Assembly: GCF_021165935.1 (NCBI RefSeq)
Contig: NZ_CP088953.1
Span: 3,023,501-3,087,500, forward strand
Source: Microbulbifer elongatus
Lineage (GTDB): Bacteria > Pseudomonadota > Gammaproteobacteria > Pseudomonadales > Cellvibrionaceae
Direction of reading: 5' to 3'
DNA: 64,000 bases
This document shows, in pieces, positions 44,973 to 53,347 of the stretch. A program made the position numbers and the translations under genes. Position 1 is the first letter of the stretch, and each line of letters opens with the position of its first letter. Below the pieces are notes generated by a model. It saw nothing but the letters and a program-made list of their open reading frames with translations, was not told the origin of the DNA and ran no database searches.

Positions 44973-45872
44973 TTAACCCGCCTGTTTTTGGTCGTGCTTC
45001 CAGTTGACGTAGCGGGCGACCCCAATAAACAGCGGGATCAGGCCGAGGCTTCCCACATCCACACCAGCAGAAATCGAAAGCCAGATAAACACGGCGGCGC
45101 CGACAGCGATCAGGGTAATTCCCCGGTCTTTGGTGGTATTGGTGCCCTCCCGGTCCATGGCGTCCAGCAGCTCCGGCGGAATATCCCGGCCTTCGGAGAC
45201 CATGCGGTTGATGTTCTCCATCAACAACTGCTTCTTGCGATAGTTATTGCGGGTCACCATCCACACGATCAGGATCGGCGTGCCGAACACGGCGATGATC
45301 GCCACAATGCCAATCAACCAGTCCATATCCGGCCCTCCCGAGCGCTGCTCTCTGACCTTGTCTTCACGAACCTCCACGTAAGCGCGCTCGTGCATGCGCT
45401 CCGCATGCTCCCGCGCCCGTTCCGCGCGCTCCCGGATGCGCTCGGCACGCTCCATGTCCGCCTTGATGCCGATGCTGATATTGCGCGGCACCGAATCCAG
45501 CGCCTGCTCTACCACAAGGCCCTTCTCGTCGAGAATGCCCTTTTCCTCCAGCTTTTCGTAAATCCGCTGGGTCACCTTGCCGCCGAAGGCCTCGCCGAGA
45601 TCAATCTCGACATCGGCGTTTTCGCCATTCTCATCCCGAGTGTGGATGCGCAGGGTACCGTCGTCCTGGCGCAGGATGCGCACCTGTTTGGTCACCTCTT
45701 TCTCCACCGGCCTGGGCTCGATCGCGGGGGCCGGCGGCGTCGGCGGCTGCGGCGCAACCGCCTCTTCTTCCTGGGCCTGCAGGCCACCCGAAGCGCCCAT
45801 TCCCACGGCGGCTGCCAGGACCAGAGCCCAGATATTCAGCGGGCCACGTTGCTTGGATTCATTCGCTCTCAT
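44973..45872 (-). CDS. DUF6249-domain membrane protein with signal peptide
   Basis: Starting at the ATG at 45872 gives 299 residues: a signal peptide (LVLAAAVGMGASGGLQAQ), a Pro-rich patch, and a charged helical region of Glu/Arg repeats (RAERIRERAERAREHAERMH) that looks like a coiled coil. A membrane helix follows near residue 165, and a C-terminal DUF6249 domain has two more helices. The function of the domain is unknown. It precedes the ECF sigma gene by 13 bp and probably belongs to the same operon, so it may be part of the signal input or its target. The longer frame to 45977 adds an unrelated leader. Confidence 0.78.
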   Translation of the reverse strand: MRANESKQRGPLNIWALVLAAAVGMGASGGLQAQEEEAVAPQPPTPPAPAIEPRPVEKEVTKQVRILRQDDGTLRIHTRDENGENADVEIDLGEAFGGKVTQRIYEKLEEKGILDEKGLVVEQALDSVPRNISIGIKADMERAERIRERAERAREHAERMHERAYVEVREDKVREQRSGGPDMDWLIGIVAIIAVFGTPILIVWMVTRNNYRKKQLLMENINRMVSEGRDIPPELLDAMDREGTNTTKDRGITLIAVGAAVFIWLSISAGVDVGSLGLIPLFIGVARYVNWKHDQKQAG

Positions 45873-46114
45873 TGGTGTTGTCTCGCTCTTACTGATCTGA
45901 GGCAAAGCAGGAGGTTGCCCCGGCCAAACTCTTGCGCGATGGTGACAGATAGACGAACTACCCCGACAGACCATCAATGGCGCAAGATTGTACCTTTTTT
46001 AGGCAACCGGTATCAGGTTCTGGGATACCCGGTGCCACTTTACCCTTCCCCTGATGGACGATGGCAGTACACCTTTTGGATGCAACTGACGAGAAATAAT
46101 TGAAGGAGCACACC

Positions 46115-46744
46115 ATGAACCCTCAATCAGCAACACCGGCAGCCCCGATTGAGTTCTGGTTTGGCAGCGCGGACCTGCACCATCCGCCGCCGGAACCCCT
46201 GCGAAAACGGTGGTTTCAGCGTAGTGACCGGTTTGATGAGGAGATTCGCAGCCGCTTTGGCACCGCGGTCGAGCTGGCCCTGAACGGGCAGCTTGCGTAT
46301 TGGCGGGACACCCTGGTCGGCCAACTGGGTCTGATCCTGTTATGCGACCAGTTCACCCGCAATCTCTATCGCGGGTCGGCCCAGGCATTCGCCGGCGATG
46401 CACAGGCACTGGAAATCAGCCAGGCCCTGGTCCGCGACAACGCCCATACTCAACTGGGGCTGCACCAGCGCGCATTCGCCGGTATGCCCCTGGAGCACTC
46501 CGAGCTAGCGGAAGTCCAGAACCAGTCGGTGGCCTACTTCGATCAGATCCAGCGGGACTATGCCGCGAACAGCCCCGACAGCACTCAGAAGGATGCCAAA
46601 GCGGCGACGGAGTACTACCGGTTTGCCGTAGCCCATCAGAACGTCATTCAGCAGTTCGGTCGCTACCCCCATCGCAACCAGGCGCTCGGCCGGCAGTCCA
46701 CGCCGGAGGAACAGGACTGGCTGGACAATGGTGGCGGTTTCTAG
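46115..46744 (+). CDS. DUF924 family protein
   Basis: The ATG at 46115 follows AAGGAG by seven bases and yields 209 residues, all helical. Family landmarks are PIEFWFGSADLHH, KRWFQRSDRFDEEIRSRFG, LILLCDQFTRNLYRGSAQAFA and the final GRYPHRNQALGRQST. DUF924 proteins adopt a TPR-like fold of unknown function. The gene is alone between the divergent DUF6249 operon and yebG. Confidence 0.93.
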   Translation: MNPQSATPAAPIEFWFGSADLHHPPPEPLRKRWFQRSDRFDEEIRSRFGTAVELALNGQLAYWRDTLVGQLGLILLCDQFTRNLYRGSAQAFAGDAQALEISQALVRDNAHTQLGLHQRAFAGMPLEHSELAEVQNQSVAYFDQIQRDYAANSPDSTQKDAKAATEYYRFAVAHQNVIQQFGRYPHRNQALGRQSTPEEQDWLDNGGGF

Positions 46745-46800
46745 CTCTTCTCCCCCGCAGCACGTACACTGGCGCGGAATGTGGTGTTTTGCAGTTGACA

Positions 46801-46816
46801 CTGAATATCCATACAG
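46801..46816 (+). promoter_or_regulatory. LexA box upstream of yebG
   Basis: CTGAATATCCATACAG fits the SOS-box rule CTG-N10-CAG exactly and lies 65 bp before the yebG start. In E. coli yebG is a LexA-controlled gene. Confidence 0.75.
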
Positions 46817-46819
46817 ATA

Positions 46820-46835
46820 CTGTATATCCATCCAC
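46820..46835 (+). promoter_or_regulatory. Second, degenerate LexA box upstream of yebG
   Basis: CTGTATATCCATCCAC begins with the strong half-site (A)TACTGTATAT and ends CAC instead of CAG. It starts 19 bases after the first box, on the same helix face within about two turns, so cooperative LexA binding is possible. Confidence 0.5.
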
Positions 46836-46880
46836 ATCAACGACACATAACCACAATACCAAGACCTCAGGAGGCCCAGT

Positions 46881-47177
46881 ATGGCGGTAGTAGCCGTTTG
46901 GAAATGCGATAGAGACGGAGCCATGTTCGATAACAAAAAAGATGCCGAAGAACACGACAAGATGCTGGAACTTGCCGCCAACATCACCGCACTGATCGAG
47001 CGCAATATTGAGGGCGTGTCTGAAGAAGCGAGTGAAGAAATCGGCCTGATGCTGGCCAAGCGCCGCGAAGTTCTGGCCAAAGCCTGTAAAGGAAAGCCGG
47101 AAGAACTGCTCGCTGCAGAAGAGCAGGACGAACCGTCCAGCGACGAGAACGTCACGCCGCTGGCGGCAAATCAGTAA
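46881..47177 (+). CDS. yebG: YebG family SOS protein
   Basis: The 98-residue protein follows the YebG pattern: MAVVAVWKCDRDGAMFDNKK, DAEEHDKMLELA, a helical middle and an acidic C-terminal tail. YebG is a small DNA-damage-inducible protein of unknown mechanism. A strong Shine-Dalgarno (AGGAGG) precedes the ATG and two LexA-like boxes lie upstream. A terminator follows 44 bp after the stop, so the gene is monocistronic. Confidence 0.9.
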   Translation: MAVVAVWKCDRDGAMFDNKKDAEEHDKMLELAANITALIERNIEGVSEEASEEIGLMLAKRREVLAKACKGKPEELLAAEEQDEPSSDENVTPLAANQ

Positions 47178-47220
47178 TCCCCCCTGGACACCAATATTCT
47201 GGTTTCCATCCCTGTACTAT

Positions 47221-47243
47221 GCCCGGCTTGCCGGGCTTTTTTT
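47221..47243 (+). terminator. Terminator of yebG
   Basis: The hairpin GCCCGG-CTTG-CCGGGC is followed by seven T, an intrinsic terminator on the plus strand. Confidence 0.92.
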
Positions 47244-47275
47244 CACCTGCAAGCCGGTCACGATACCGCTGGATA

Positions 47276-47668
47276 TCAGAGCGCGCTGACGATATTGACC
47301 ACCGCCAGAATGATGATGACCAGCCAGGTCAGCGCAGTACCACCAAACCGGCCGGGGTGATAGCCCCCCTTGCCACCCACCAGACCAATGGCGTGCAGGA
47401 TTCGCGCAAAAACCAGGGCGCCCCCGAGACAGTGCAGCCACACCGCAGATACCCCATTGATCTCCGCAACCAGTAACAGGATAAGTGCCAGGGGAATATA
47501 CTCGATGGCATTGGCGTGAGCCCGTACCAGGACTGCACCCGCTTTATCACCGCCGGTGCCAATACCGACTTTTTTGCCGCGCCGGAAACGCACAACATTG
47601 AATGCCAGCGCAATCACCAGCAATGCACACAGACCGCCATAAAGCGCGGTAATTTCTACACTAATCAT
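47276..47668 (-). CDS. MAPEG family membrane protein
   Basis: The 130-residue protein has four hydrophobic segments and the MAPEG pattern: VRFRRGKKVGIGTGGD, then RAHANAIEYIPLALILL, with LGGALVFARILHAIG. MAPEG proteins are trimeric membrane glutathione-dependent enzymes or relatives; bacterial substrates are mostly unknown. Its ATG overlaps the stop of the upstream amidohydrolase (TGATG), so it is translated from the same message. Confidence 0.92.
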   Translation of the reverse strand: MISVEITALYGGLCALLVIALAFNVVRFRRGKKVGIGTGGDKAGAVLVRAHANAIEYIPLALILLLVAEINGVSAVWLHCLGGALVFARILHAIGLVGGKGGYHPGRFGGTALTWLVIIILAVVNIVSAL

Positions 47669-48963
47669 CAGTTTTTATATCCGTGTCCGGTACCCGCTTT
47701 GGGGTGTAAATAACGATCCCGCAACCGCGTAGAGCGATTGACGAGAGACTGGGGTTTGCCATCAATCAACACCAGTTCGGCAAAGCTGGTGACCTCCAGG
47801 GGATCACCACTCCACAAAACCAGTTCTGCAACACCGTCGGGAGCAAGGACACCCCCTTCGATACCAAAGATATCCGCCACATTGGCCGTGACCGCGCGGA
47901 TACCCTCTTCGAAAGGCAATCCGTAAGCTACCGCGTTGCCCGCGGCCTGCCGGGACAGGTAGCTATTGTGGGAACCCGCGTAACCGGGGCCGCTAATCGC
48001 TACCGTCACACCGGCCCGATGCAACAACGCCGCGTTGTCCATTCGCGCGCCGAGCTTTTCGAACGCATCCGGGGTATTACCCAGCACATCCACCACCACC
48101 GGTACCCGTGCCGCGGCCAGCTGCTCGGCCACCATCCACCCTTCCGCGCCGCCAATAATAATCGGGCGGATCGGGAATGTGTTTGCCAGGGTGAGCACCT
48201 GCAGAATATCGCTGGCACGATCCGCACTGATCATCAACGGCTGCTCCTCCCGCAGTACCGGCTGCAGCGCCTCCAGATCGTCCACGGCGAAATCGAGTTC
48301 ACGCCACTGCCCGCGGCGTATCTCGTCCCGGTTCTCCGAGTATTCTTTCGCCTGTTCCAGCGCGCTCTCCAGTTGCGCAAATGCCATCGCGCGGCTGCCG
48401 CCGGCCAGTTGCGCACCGTACTCACCGAAGTAAACCTTCTGTACCAGGTCTGCATTGATCACACTGTCGAAGTCGCCGGTGAGTTTGATGGCAAACCCCT
48501 GCCCGGCAAAGATCGAGTCTTCACTGGCCGGCACCACAACCGCCCGGGTCAGACCTCCGGCCCGATTAAACGGGATCAGAGTAGAGCGCGGGTTGAATGC
48601 CACCACCGGATTGAACGCAGCGCCGATGGACTGCTCGGCAATGGCACCATCGTTGGTGGACGCCGCTGCGCCGATTTCTGTCAGCCCCAGCGCGCTGCTG
48701 GGTGCGATCAGCCCCGGCGTCACCACCTTGCCGCGACCATCGATGATCAGCTCTGCCGTGGCATCACCGAGATCCTCCGCGATCTGCACAACCTTGCCGT
48801 CGCGCACCAGCAGGTCGCCACTTTCCAGGGTCCCCTGATCCGCGAGGGTCACGATTCTGGCATCTTTGATCAGAATGCTTTGACTGTGCGCCGACACCGC
48901 GAAACCAAACAGGCACATCAGAGAAACCTTCATACCGGCTCTCAACAGATTGGAAATTTCCAT
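47668..48963 (-). CDS. Amidohydrolase-like protein lacking metal ligands
   Basis: The 431-residue protein has an amidohydrolase-type fold order and a signal peptide (LMCLFGFAVSAHS), so it should be periplasmic. Aligned by eye with the upstream gene's product, it keeps the beta-sandwich start (ILIKDARIVTLADQG) and the end LAPDGVAELVLWSGDPL. The HxH metal motif is replaced by GLIAPSSALG, the two later His positions read MISADRA and IIGGAEG, and the catalytic Asp region reads AISGPGY. It is therefore probably inactive and might be a partner subunit. Its ATG overlaps the upstream stop (TAATG). Confidence 0.82.
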   Translation of the reverse strand: MEISNLLRAGMKVSLMCLFGFAVSAHSQSILIKDARIVTLADQGTLESGDLLVRDGKVVQIAEDLGDATAELIIDGRGKVVTPGLIAPSSALGLTEIGAAASTNDGAIAEQSIGAAFNPVVAFNPRSTLIPFNRAGGLTRAVVVPASEDSIFAGQGFAIKLTGDFDSVINADLVQKVYFGEYGAQLAGGSRAMAFAQLESALEQAKEYSENRDEIRRGQWRELDFAVDDLEALQPVLREEQPLMISADRASDILQVLTLANTFPIRPIIIGGAEGWMVAEQLAAARVPVVVDVLGNTPDAFEKLGARMDNAALLHRAGVTVAISGPGYAGSHNSYLSRQAAGNAVAYGLPFEEGIRAVTANVADIFGIEGGVLAPDGVAELVLWSGDPLEVTSFAELVLIDGKPQSLVNRSTRLRDRYLHPKAGTGHGYKN

Positions 48964-50420
48964 TAGCGCTCCCCTCCCTCTGGCAGACGCTCGCCTTCGG
49001 CGTCCAGGATGCCCAGTTCAAAATCGCTGTGCGGTTGCCGCGCAGGATCGTTGCGGTCGTACATCAATACGCCGTCAATAAATACCTGTTCCGCTTTCGC
49101 GTAAACACTGAAGGGGTTGGAGGACCAGACCACCACGTCCGCCATCTTGCCTTTTTCCAGGGTACCGGTGACATCATCAATGCCCAGTGCACGTGCCGGG
49201 TTGCGCGTCATCCAGGTAACCGCGTGGCGCGGCTGAATCTCGAAGCCAGCACGCTGGCCCGCCACCATCGCCTTGGCCGTCTCCTCATTGAGGTGCTGAA
49301 TTCCCACTGCCGAGTCCGAGTGGATCATGGCGCAGGCCTTGGCCTGATCGACGATGGCAATGTTGGCCTCGGTCATGTCGAAGGCTTCGTGTTTGAACCC
49401 CCACCAGTCGGCCCACATTGCTGCACACACATTGTTCTCCGCCAGCAGATCCGCCACTTTGTACGCCTCCACCGCATGGTGAAAAGTCGATATCTGGAAA
49501 TCGAACTCCCGGGCGATGTCCATCATGATGGCCATCTCCTCACCGCGGTAACAGTGGTTGTGCACCAGAATATCGCCGTTCAAAACGCCCGCCAGCGTTT
49601 CCATCTGCAGATCCCGGTCCGGGGCGTCGCCACCGTTGATGTAGTAGTTTTCCCACTTTTCCTTGTACGCCGCAGCTTCGATCCAGGCCTGTCGGTAACC
49701 GGCGACATTTCCCATACGGGTGGAGGGCAGACTGCCCTTGCCACCGTACACCCGCTTGGGATTTTCACCACAGGCCATTTTCAGGCCATAGGGAGCACCG
49801 GGAAATTTCATATCCTGCACACTGCGCCCCGGCACATTTTTCAGGGTCACACCGCGGCCCCCGAACAGGTTGGCCGAGCCGGGCAGAATTTGCAGGGTGG
49901 TCACTCCGCCCGCAAGGGCCAGGGCGAATTGAGGATCCTGGGTCCACACCGAGTGCTCCGCCCATACCTGTGCGGTATTCGGTGATGTCATTTCATTGCC
50001 GTCCTGGGAGGACTCGATCGCAGGCGCCGGGTAATCCCCCAGGTGGGAATGCACATCAATAATGCCCGGCGTCACCCACTTGCCCGCGCCCTCGATTACC
50101 AGACCTTTCCTGGGCGCCTTTAACTCGTCACCGATTGCAGCGATCTTGCCGTCTTTCAGAAGCAGGTCGGCTTTGAGCAGTTTTTCGCCAGTGCCAGTCA
50201 GTAAAGTCGCTCCGCGAATCAGTACCGGGGCAGCCTCGTCGGGTTGATAGGTACTGGGGAAATCTCCCTGGCGGGCAAAGTCCGGCCCATCGGCAGCCAC
50301 ATCTTTGTCATCGCCGCCACAGGCGGTGAGCATCCCCGCCAGCAAGGCTCCGCCGACGCCCAGTGGCAGGCGCAGCCGTCGCCATACCGAATCTTTTACG
50401 GATCTCCGAGTGAAGCGCAT
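48963..50420 (-). CDS. Metal-dependent amidohydrolase, lipoprotein form
   Basis: The 485-residue protein starts with a basic region and a lipobox (GMLTAC, Cys34), so it is likely an envelope lipoprotein. The amidohydrolase metal site is intact: HxH in VTPGIIDVHSHLGD, His in LVHNHCYR, HH in STFHHAVEA and Asp in IHSDSAV. The C-terminal NPARALGIDDVTGTLEKGKMADVVVW is typical of the imidazolonepropionase/dihydroorotase-like group. The substrate is unknown. It is the first gene of a coupled run of three: amidohydrolase, degenerate amidohydrolase, MAPEG. Confidence 0.92.
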   Translation of the reverse strand: MRFTRRSVKDSVWRRLRLPLGVGGALLAGMLTACGGDDKDVAADGPDFARQGDFPSTYQPDEAAPVLIRGATLLTGTGEKLLKADLLLKDGKIAAIGDELKAPRKGLVIEGAGKWVTPGIIDVHSHLGDYPAPAIESSQDGNEMTSPNTAQVWAEHSVWTQDPQFALALAGGVTTLQILPGSANLFGGRGVTLKNVPGRSVQDMKFPGAPYGLKMACGENPKRVYGGKGSLPSTRMGNVAGYRQAWIEAAAYKEKWENYYINGGDAPDRDLQMETLAGVLNGDILVHNHCYRGEEMAIMMDIAREFDFQISTFHHAVEAYKVADLLAENNVCAAMWADWWGFKHEAFDMTEANIAIVDQAKACAMIHSDSAVGIQHLNEETAKAMVAGQRAGFEIQPRHAVTWMTRNPARALGIDDVTGTLEKGKMADVVVWSSNPFSVYAKAEQVFIDGVLMYDRNDPARQPHSDFELGILDAEGERLPEGGER

Positions 50421-50608
50421 GCCCTTTCCTACCCCCTGAAATGTTATTAGGAAACGATGATCGTTATTTTCAAAGAACGCATAGATTCAACACCAATGTG
50501 ATGGCTGCAGCAACTCGCCACTCCAGCGCCACAGAAACTGTATGTTTACTAGACAATTCGGCAAAGCCATGGTGCAATCGAGAAACGTTCCCAGGTTCCG
50601 GAAGGCAA

Positions 50609-52246
50609 ATGGAAACCAGAATAAAAACAGGGGTCAATAACGCGGCAGCGGCGGATGGCCCGGCACCTGCAACACAGGAAAATTCGCAGGAGGTCTACGA
50701 AGCCCTGCGTAAAAGTGAAGAGCGCTACCGGGAGCTGGTGGAGCACGCCAATTCGATCATTCTCCGCTGGGACCGCAGCGGCGTGGTCACGTTTTTCAAT
50801 GAGTATGCGCAGCGTTTTTTCGGCTACTGTGAAGAAGAAATCATCGGCAGGCATGTGGTGGGCACCATTGTGCCCGAGAACGAAAGCACTGGTCGCGACC
50901 TGCGGCCGCTGATGGACCATATCTGCAACCACCCGGAAGAGCACCGCTATAACGTCAACGAAAATGTCACCAAAGACGGCACCCGCGTCTGGGTCGCGTG
51001 GACCAATAAATTGCTGACCGATGACAATGGTGATGCCATCGGCGTGCTCAGTATCGGTACGGACATCACCAAACAGCGGTTACTGGAAGAAGAGCTGCGG
51101 CAAGCGCAGAAGATGCAGGCCATCGGCGAGCTGGCCGGTGGCATTGCCCACGACTTCAACAATATGGTGCATGGTATCGCCGGCTTTGCCGAGGTCATCA
51201 AGCAGACAACCTGTGATACCAAAATAACCGAGTACGCATCCCAGATACTGACCACCGCCCATCACGCCGCGGAACTGACCAAGCAGCTATTGACCTTCGC
51301 GCGCAAAGGCTCTTACCAACTGCACGACTGCAATACCCACGATATAGTGCGCGATGTCTGCGCCATGCTCGAGCGCACCATTGACCGCCGCATTCTGGTT
51401 CGCCAGGAGTTGCGCGCGGAGCTGCCCTACGTCAATGGCGACCCCTCGCAACTGAAAAGTGCGCTGCTCAACCTGGGTATCAATGCCAAAGATGCCATGC
51501 CGGCCGGTGGTCAGCTGGTCTTCAGTACCAGCAATATCGAAGTCACCGAGCCACTCGCCATTTCTGACTTTCAGCTTGAAGCCGGTGAATATCTGCGCAT
51601 CAACGTCCGCGATAGTGGTACCGGCATGACGGAAGAAATCCGCCAGCGCATATTCGAGCCCTTTTTTACCACCAAGGCCAGCGGCCGCGGTGCCGGTCTC
51701 GGGCTGGCGGCCGTTTACGGTACCACCCACCTGCATCGCGGGGCGATCCAGTGTCGCTCGGAAGTCGGTAAGGGAAGCGATTTTGAATTGTATCTGCCGG
51801 TTATCAGCAATAGCCGCACGCAACATTGCCGCACGCAAACGGCACCCCACACCCGCACTATTCGCATGCTGCTGGTGGATGATGAAGCCATCGTACGCAG
51901 CTACTCAAAAACCCTGTTTGAAATGCATGGCCATCAGGTGGACACCTTTGCCTGCGCCGTCGAGGCGATAACCTACTATGAGCAGCATTTCAGAGAAATT
52001 GACCTGGTGCTCCTCGACATGATTATGCCGCAGATGGATGGGCAGCAGTTGTTTGCGGAATTGAAGCGGATCAACCCCGACATCAAGGCTCTGTTATCGA
52101 CCGGTTACAGTGTCGAAAGCAAAGTGCAGGAGATTCTCGCCGAAGGCATTCTCGACTGCATTAAAAAGCCGTTTACCTACGACCAGCTGGAGCAGAAAAT
52201 TTCTCTACTGTTCGCGCCGCACAGTGGCCAGGGCACTGATGGGTAA
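50609..52246 (+). CDS. PAS-containing hybrid sensor histidine kinase
   Basis: With the ATG at 50609 (GGAAGG just upstream, rather close) the protein has 545 residues. A PAS domain (about 30-150, [19 protein letters not shown]) comes first. It is followed by a HisKA-like helix with the phospho-acceptor H181 in [11 protein letters not shown], an ATPase domain ([33 protein letters not shown]), and a receiver domain with D470 in [13 protein letters not shown]. The HDFNN-type H-box and the C-terminal receiver are typical of cytoplasmic hybrid kinases. There is no membrane segment and no response-regulator gene next to it, so it is an orphan. Upstream ATGs in frame begin at 50441. Confidence 0.93.
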   Translation: METRIKTGVNNAAAADGPAPATQENSQEVYEALRKSEERYRELVEHANSIILRWDRSGVVTFFNEYAQRFFGYCEEEIIGRHVVGTIVPENESTGRDLRPLMDHICNHPEEHRYNVNENVTKDGTRVWVAWTNKLLTDDNGDAIGVLSIGTDITKQRLLEEELRQAQKMQAIGELAGGIAHDFNNMVHGIAGFAEVIKQTTCDTKITEYASQILTTAHHAAELTKQLLTFARKGSYQLHDCNTHDIVRDVCAMLERTIDRRILVRQELRAELPYVNGDPSQLKSALLNLGINAKDAMPAGGQLVFSTSNIEVTEPLAISDFQLEAGEYLRINVRDSGTGMTEEIRQRIFEPFFTTKASGRGAGLGLAAVYGTTHLHRGAIQCRSEVGKGSDFELYLPVISNSRTQHCRTQTAPHTRTIRMLLVDDEAIVRSYSKTLFEMHGHQVDTFACAVEAITYYEQHFREIDLVLLDMIMPQMDGQQLFAELKRINPDIKALLSTGYSVESKVQEILAEGILDCIKKPFTYDQLEQKISLLFAPHSGQGTDG

Positions 52247-52272
52247 ATACCGCGATGCACCGCGCCGGCGGA

Positions 52273-52602
52273 TCAATAATGCAGGATCTTGATGACCGGC
52301 TCGCCATTGTCGCACTCCCCAACCACTTCGGGCTTGGAAATCAGCGACCCCGCCTGTCGGGGAATTCTCGAAGGATAAGGGGCGAGACAGGCGTAGTGGA
52401 AGTTGACCGACCAATTGCAGTAAATGATCCCGTCATCCTCATCATAGAAACGTTCCTGACAAAAGCTCAGATAGGGGCTCTGCCCTCCTCCCGGTTGCCC
52501 TGTCATTTCGCCACCCTCCGAGTCACTCTGGGCCGAAACCGGGCTGCCTGTCACGCATACCAGCATGATGCAGCCAAAAATCCACTGGTAGCAGCGATTC
52601 AT
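52273..52602 (-). CDS. Small secreted protein of unknown function
   Basis: The ATG at 52602 (AGAGGGTTCCC upstream) gives 109 residues with a signal peptide ending TGSPVSAQ. The mature part contains four Cys (FCQERFYDED, IYCNWSV, YACLAPY and GECDNGE), which suggests two disulfides in the periplasm. I do not recognise a family. It is convergent with the histidine kinase gene and divergent from ychJ. The longer frame to 52836 would overlap the ychJ start and looks like chance. Confidence 0.65.
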   Translation of the reverse strand: MNRCYQWIFGCIMLVCVTGSPVSAQSDSEGGEMTGQPGGGQSPYLSFCQERFYDEDDGIIYCNWSVNFHYACLAPYPSRIPRQAGSLISKPEVVGECDNGEPVIKILHY

Positions 52603-52798
52603 AGGGAACCCTCTAACACTGTATTCCGCGGGCACACAATCACGGCGACACCGGTGAGGCCACCGGAACCTGCGCCTCTCCATTGAGCTTAGCAGGTCTG
52701 GCGCAAATATCCCCACAACCGTACGGGGACACTGACCTGCCAGTCTCGAGTCCAGCTGATATGATACGCCGTTCCCCTGAAGACGCTCCGAGGCACTG

Positions 52799-53170
52799 AT
52801 GTCCAGCTCCTGCCCCTGTGGTACCGGTAAATCCATCGATCAATGTTGTGGCCTCTACCTGTCCGGTCAGACCTACCCCAACAATGCCGAAGCACTGATG
52901 CGCAGCCGCTACAGCGCCTATGTCACCGGTAATATTCCCTACCTGAAAAAAACCTGGCACCCGGACACCTGTCCGGAGCTGACCAGCGACGACCTTCACA
53001 CGAGCTGGCTACGCCTGGACGTAATCAGGAGCAAAAAAGGACTGAAGAAGTCGGTGGTAGAATTCAAAGCGTGGTTTGATGACGGCGACTCGGAGCGCGC
53101 ACTACACGAGATATCGCTGTTCAAACTGCACAAAAAGCGCTGGGTGTATGTGGGGCCACTGGATCAGTGA
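52799..53170 (+). CDS. ychJ: YchJ family protein with SEC-C-type zinc motif
   Basis: The 123-residue protein starts with the SEC-C motif CPCGTGKSIDQCCG (zinc-binding, as in the SecA tail). It continues with the YchJ domain: ALMRSRYSAYVTGNIPYLKKTWHP, VVEFKAWF and KRWVYVGP. The E. coli YchJ is somewhat longer and has a second SEC-C at the C-terminus, which is missing here. The function is unknown; SEC-C motifs often bind ribosomes or zinc. It is a single plus-strand gene. Confidence 0.9.
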   Translation: MSSSCPCGTGKSIDQCCGLYLSGQTYPNNAEALMRSRYSAYVTGNIPYLKKTWHPDTCPELTSDDLHTSWLRLDVIRSKKGLKKSVVEFKAWFDDGDSERALHEISLFKLHKKRWVYVGPLDQ

Positions 53171-53347
53171 CAACTGCTGCTGTAGTACGCCGACCACCTA
53201 CTTCATCATCTCCTGCCGGGTTACCCGTGCGTATTCCTTTGCCCAGTGCACCACCGCCTCAGGAGCGAGATAAACCCGCCCCACTATAAATCAGCACACA
53301 TAGCCCATGAAAACAGGCCTAAACCTGCTCAACCAAAAGAAGCCAGG

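Noticed and set aside
44967..46103. A 378-codon plus-strand open frame opposite the DUF6249 gene
   Set aside because: Antisense shadow; Arg/His/Leu-rich with no recognised domain.
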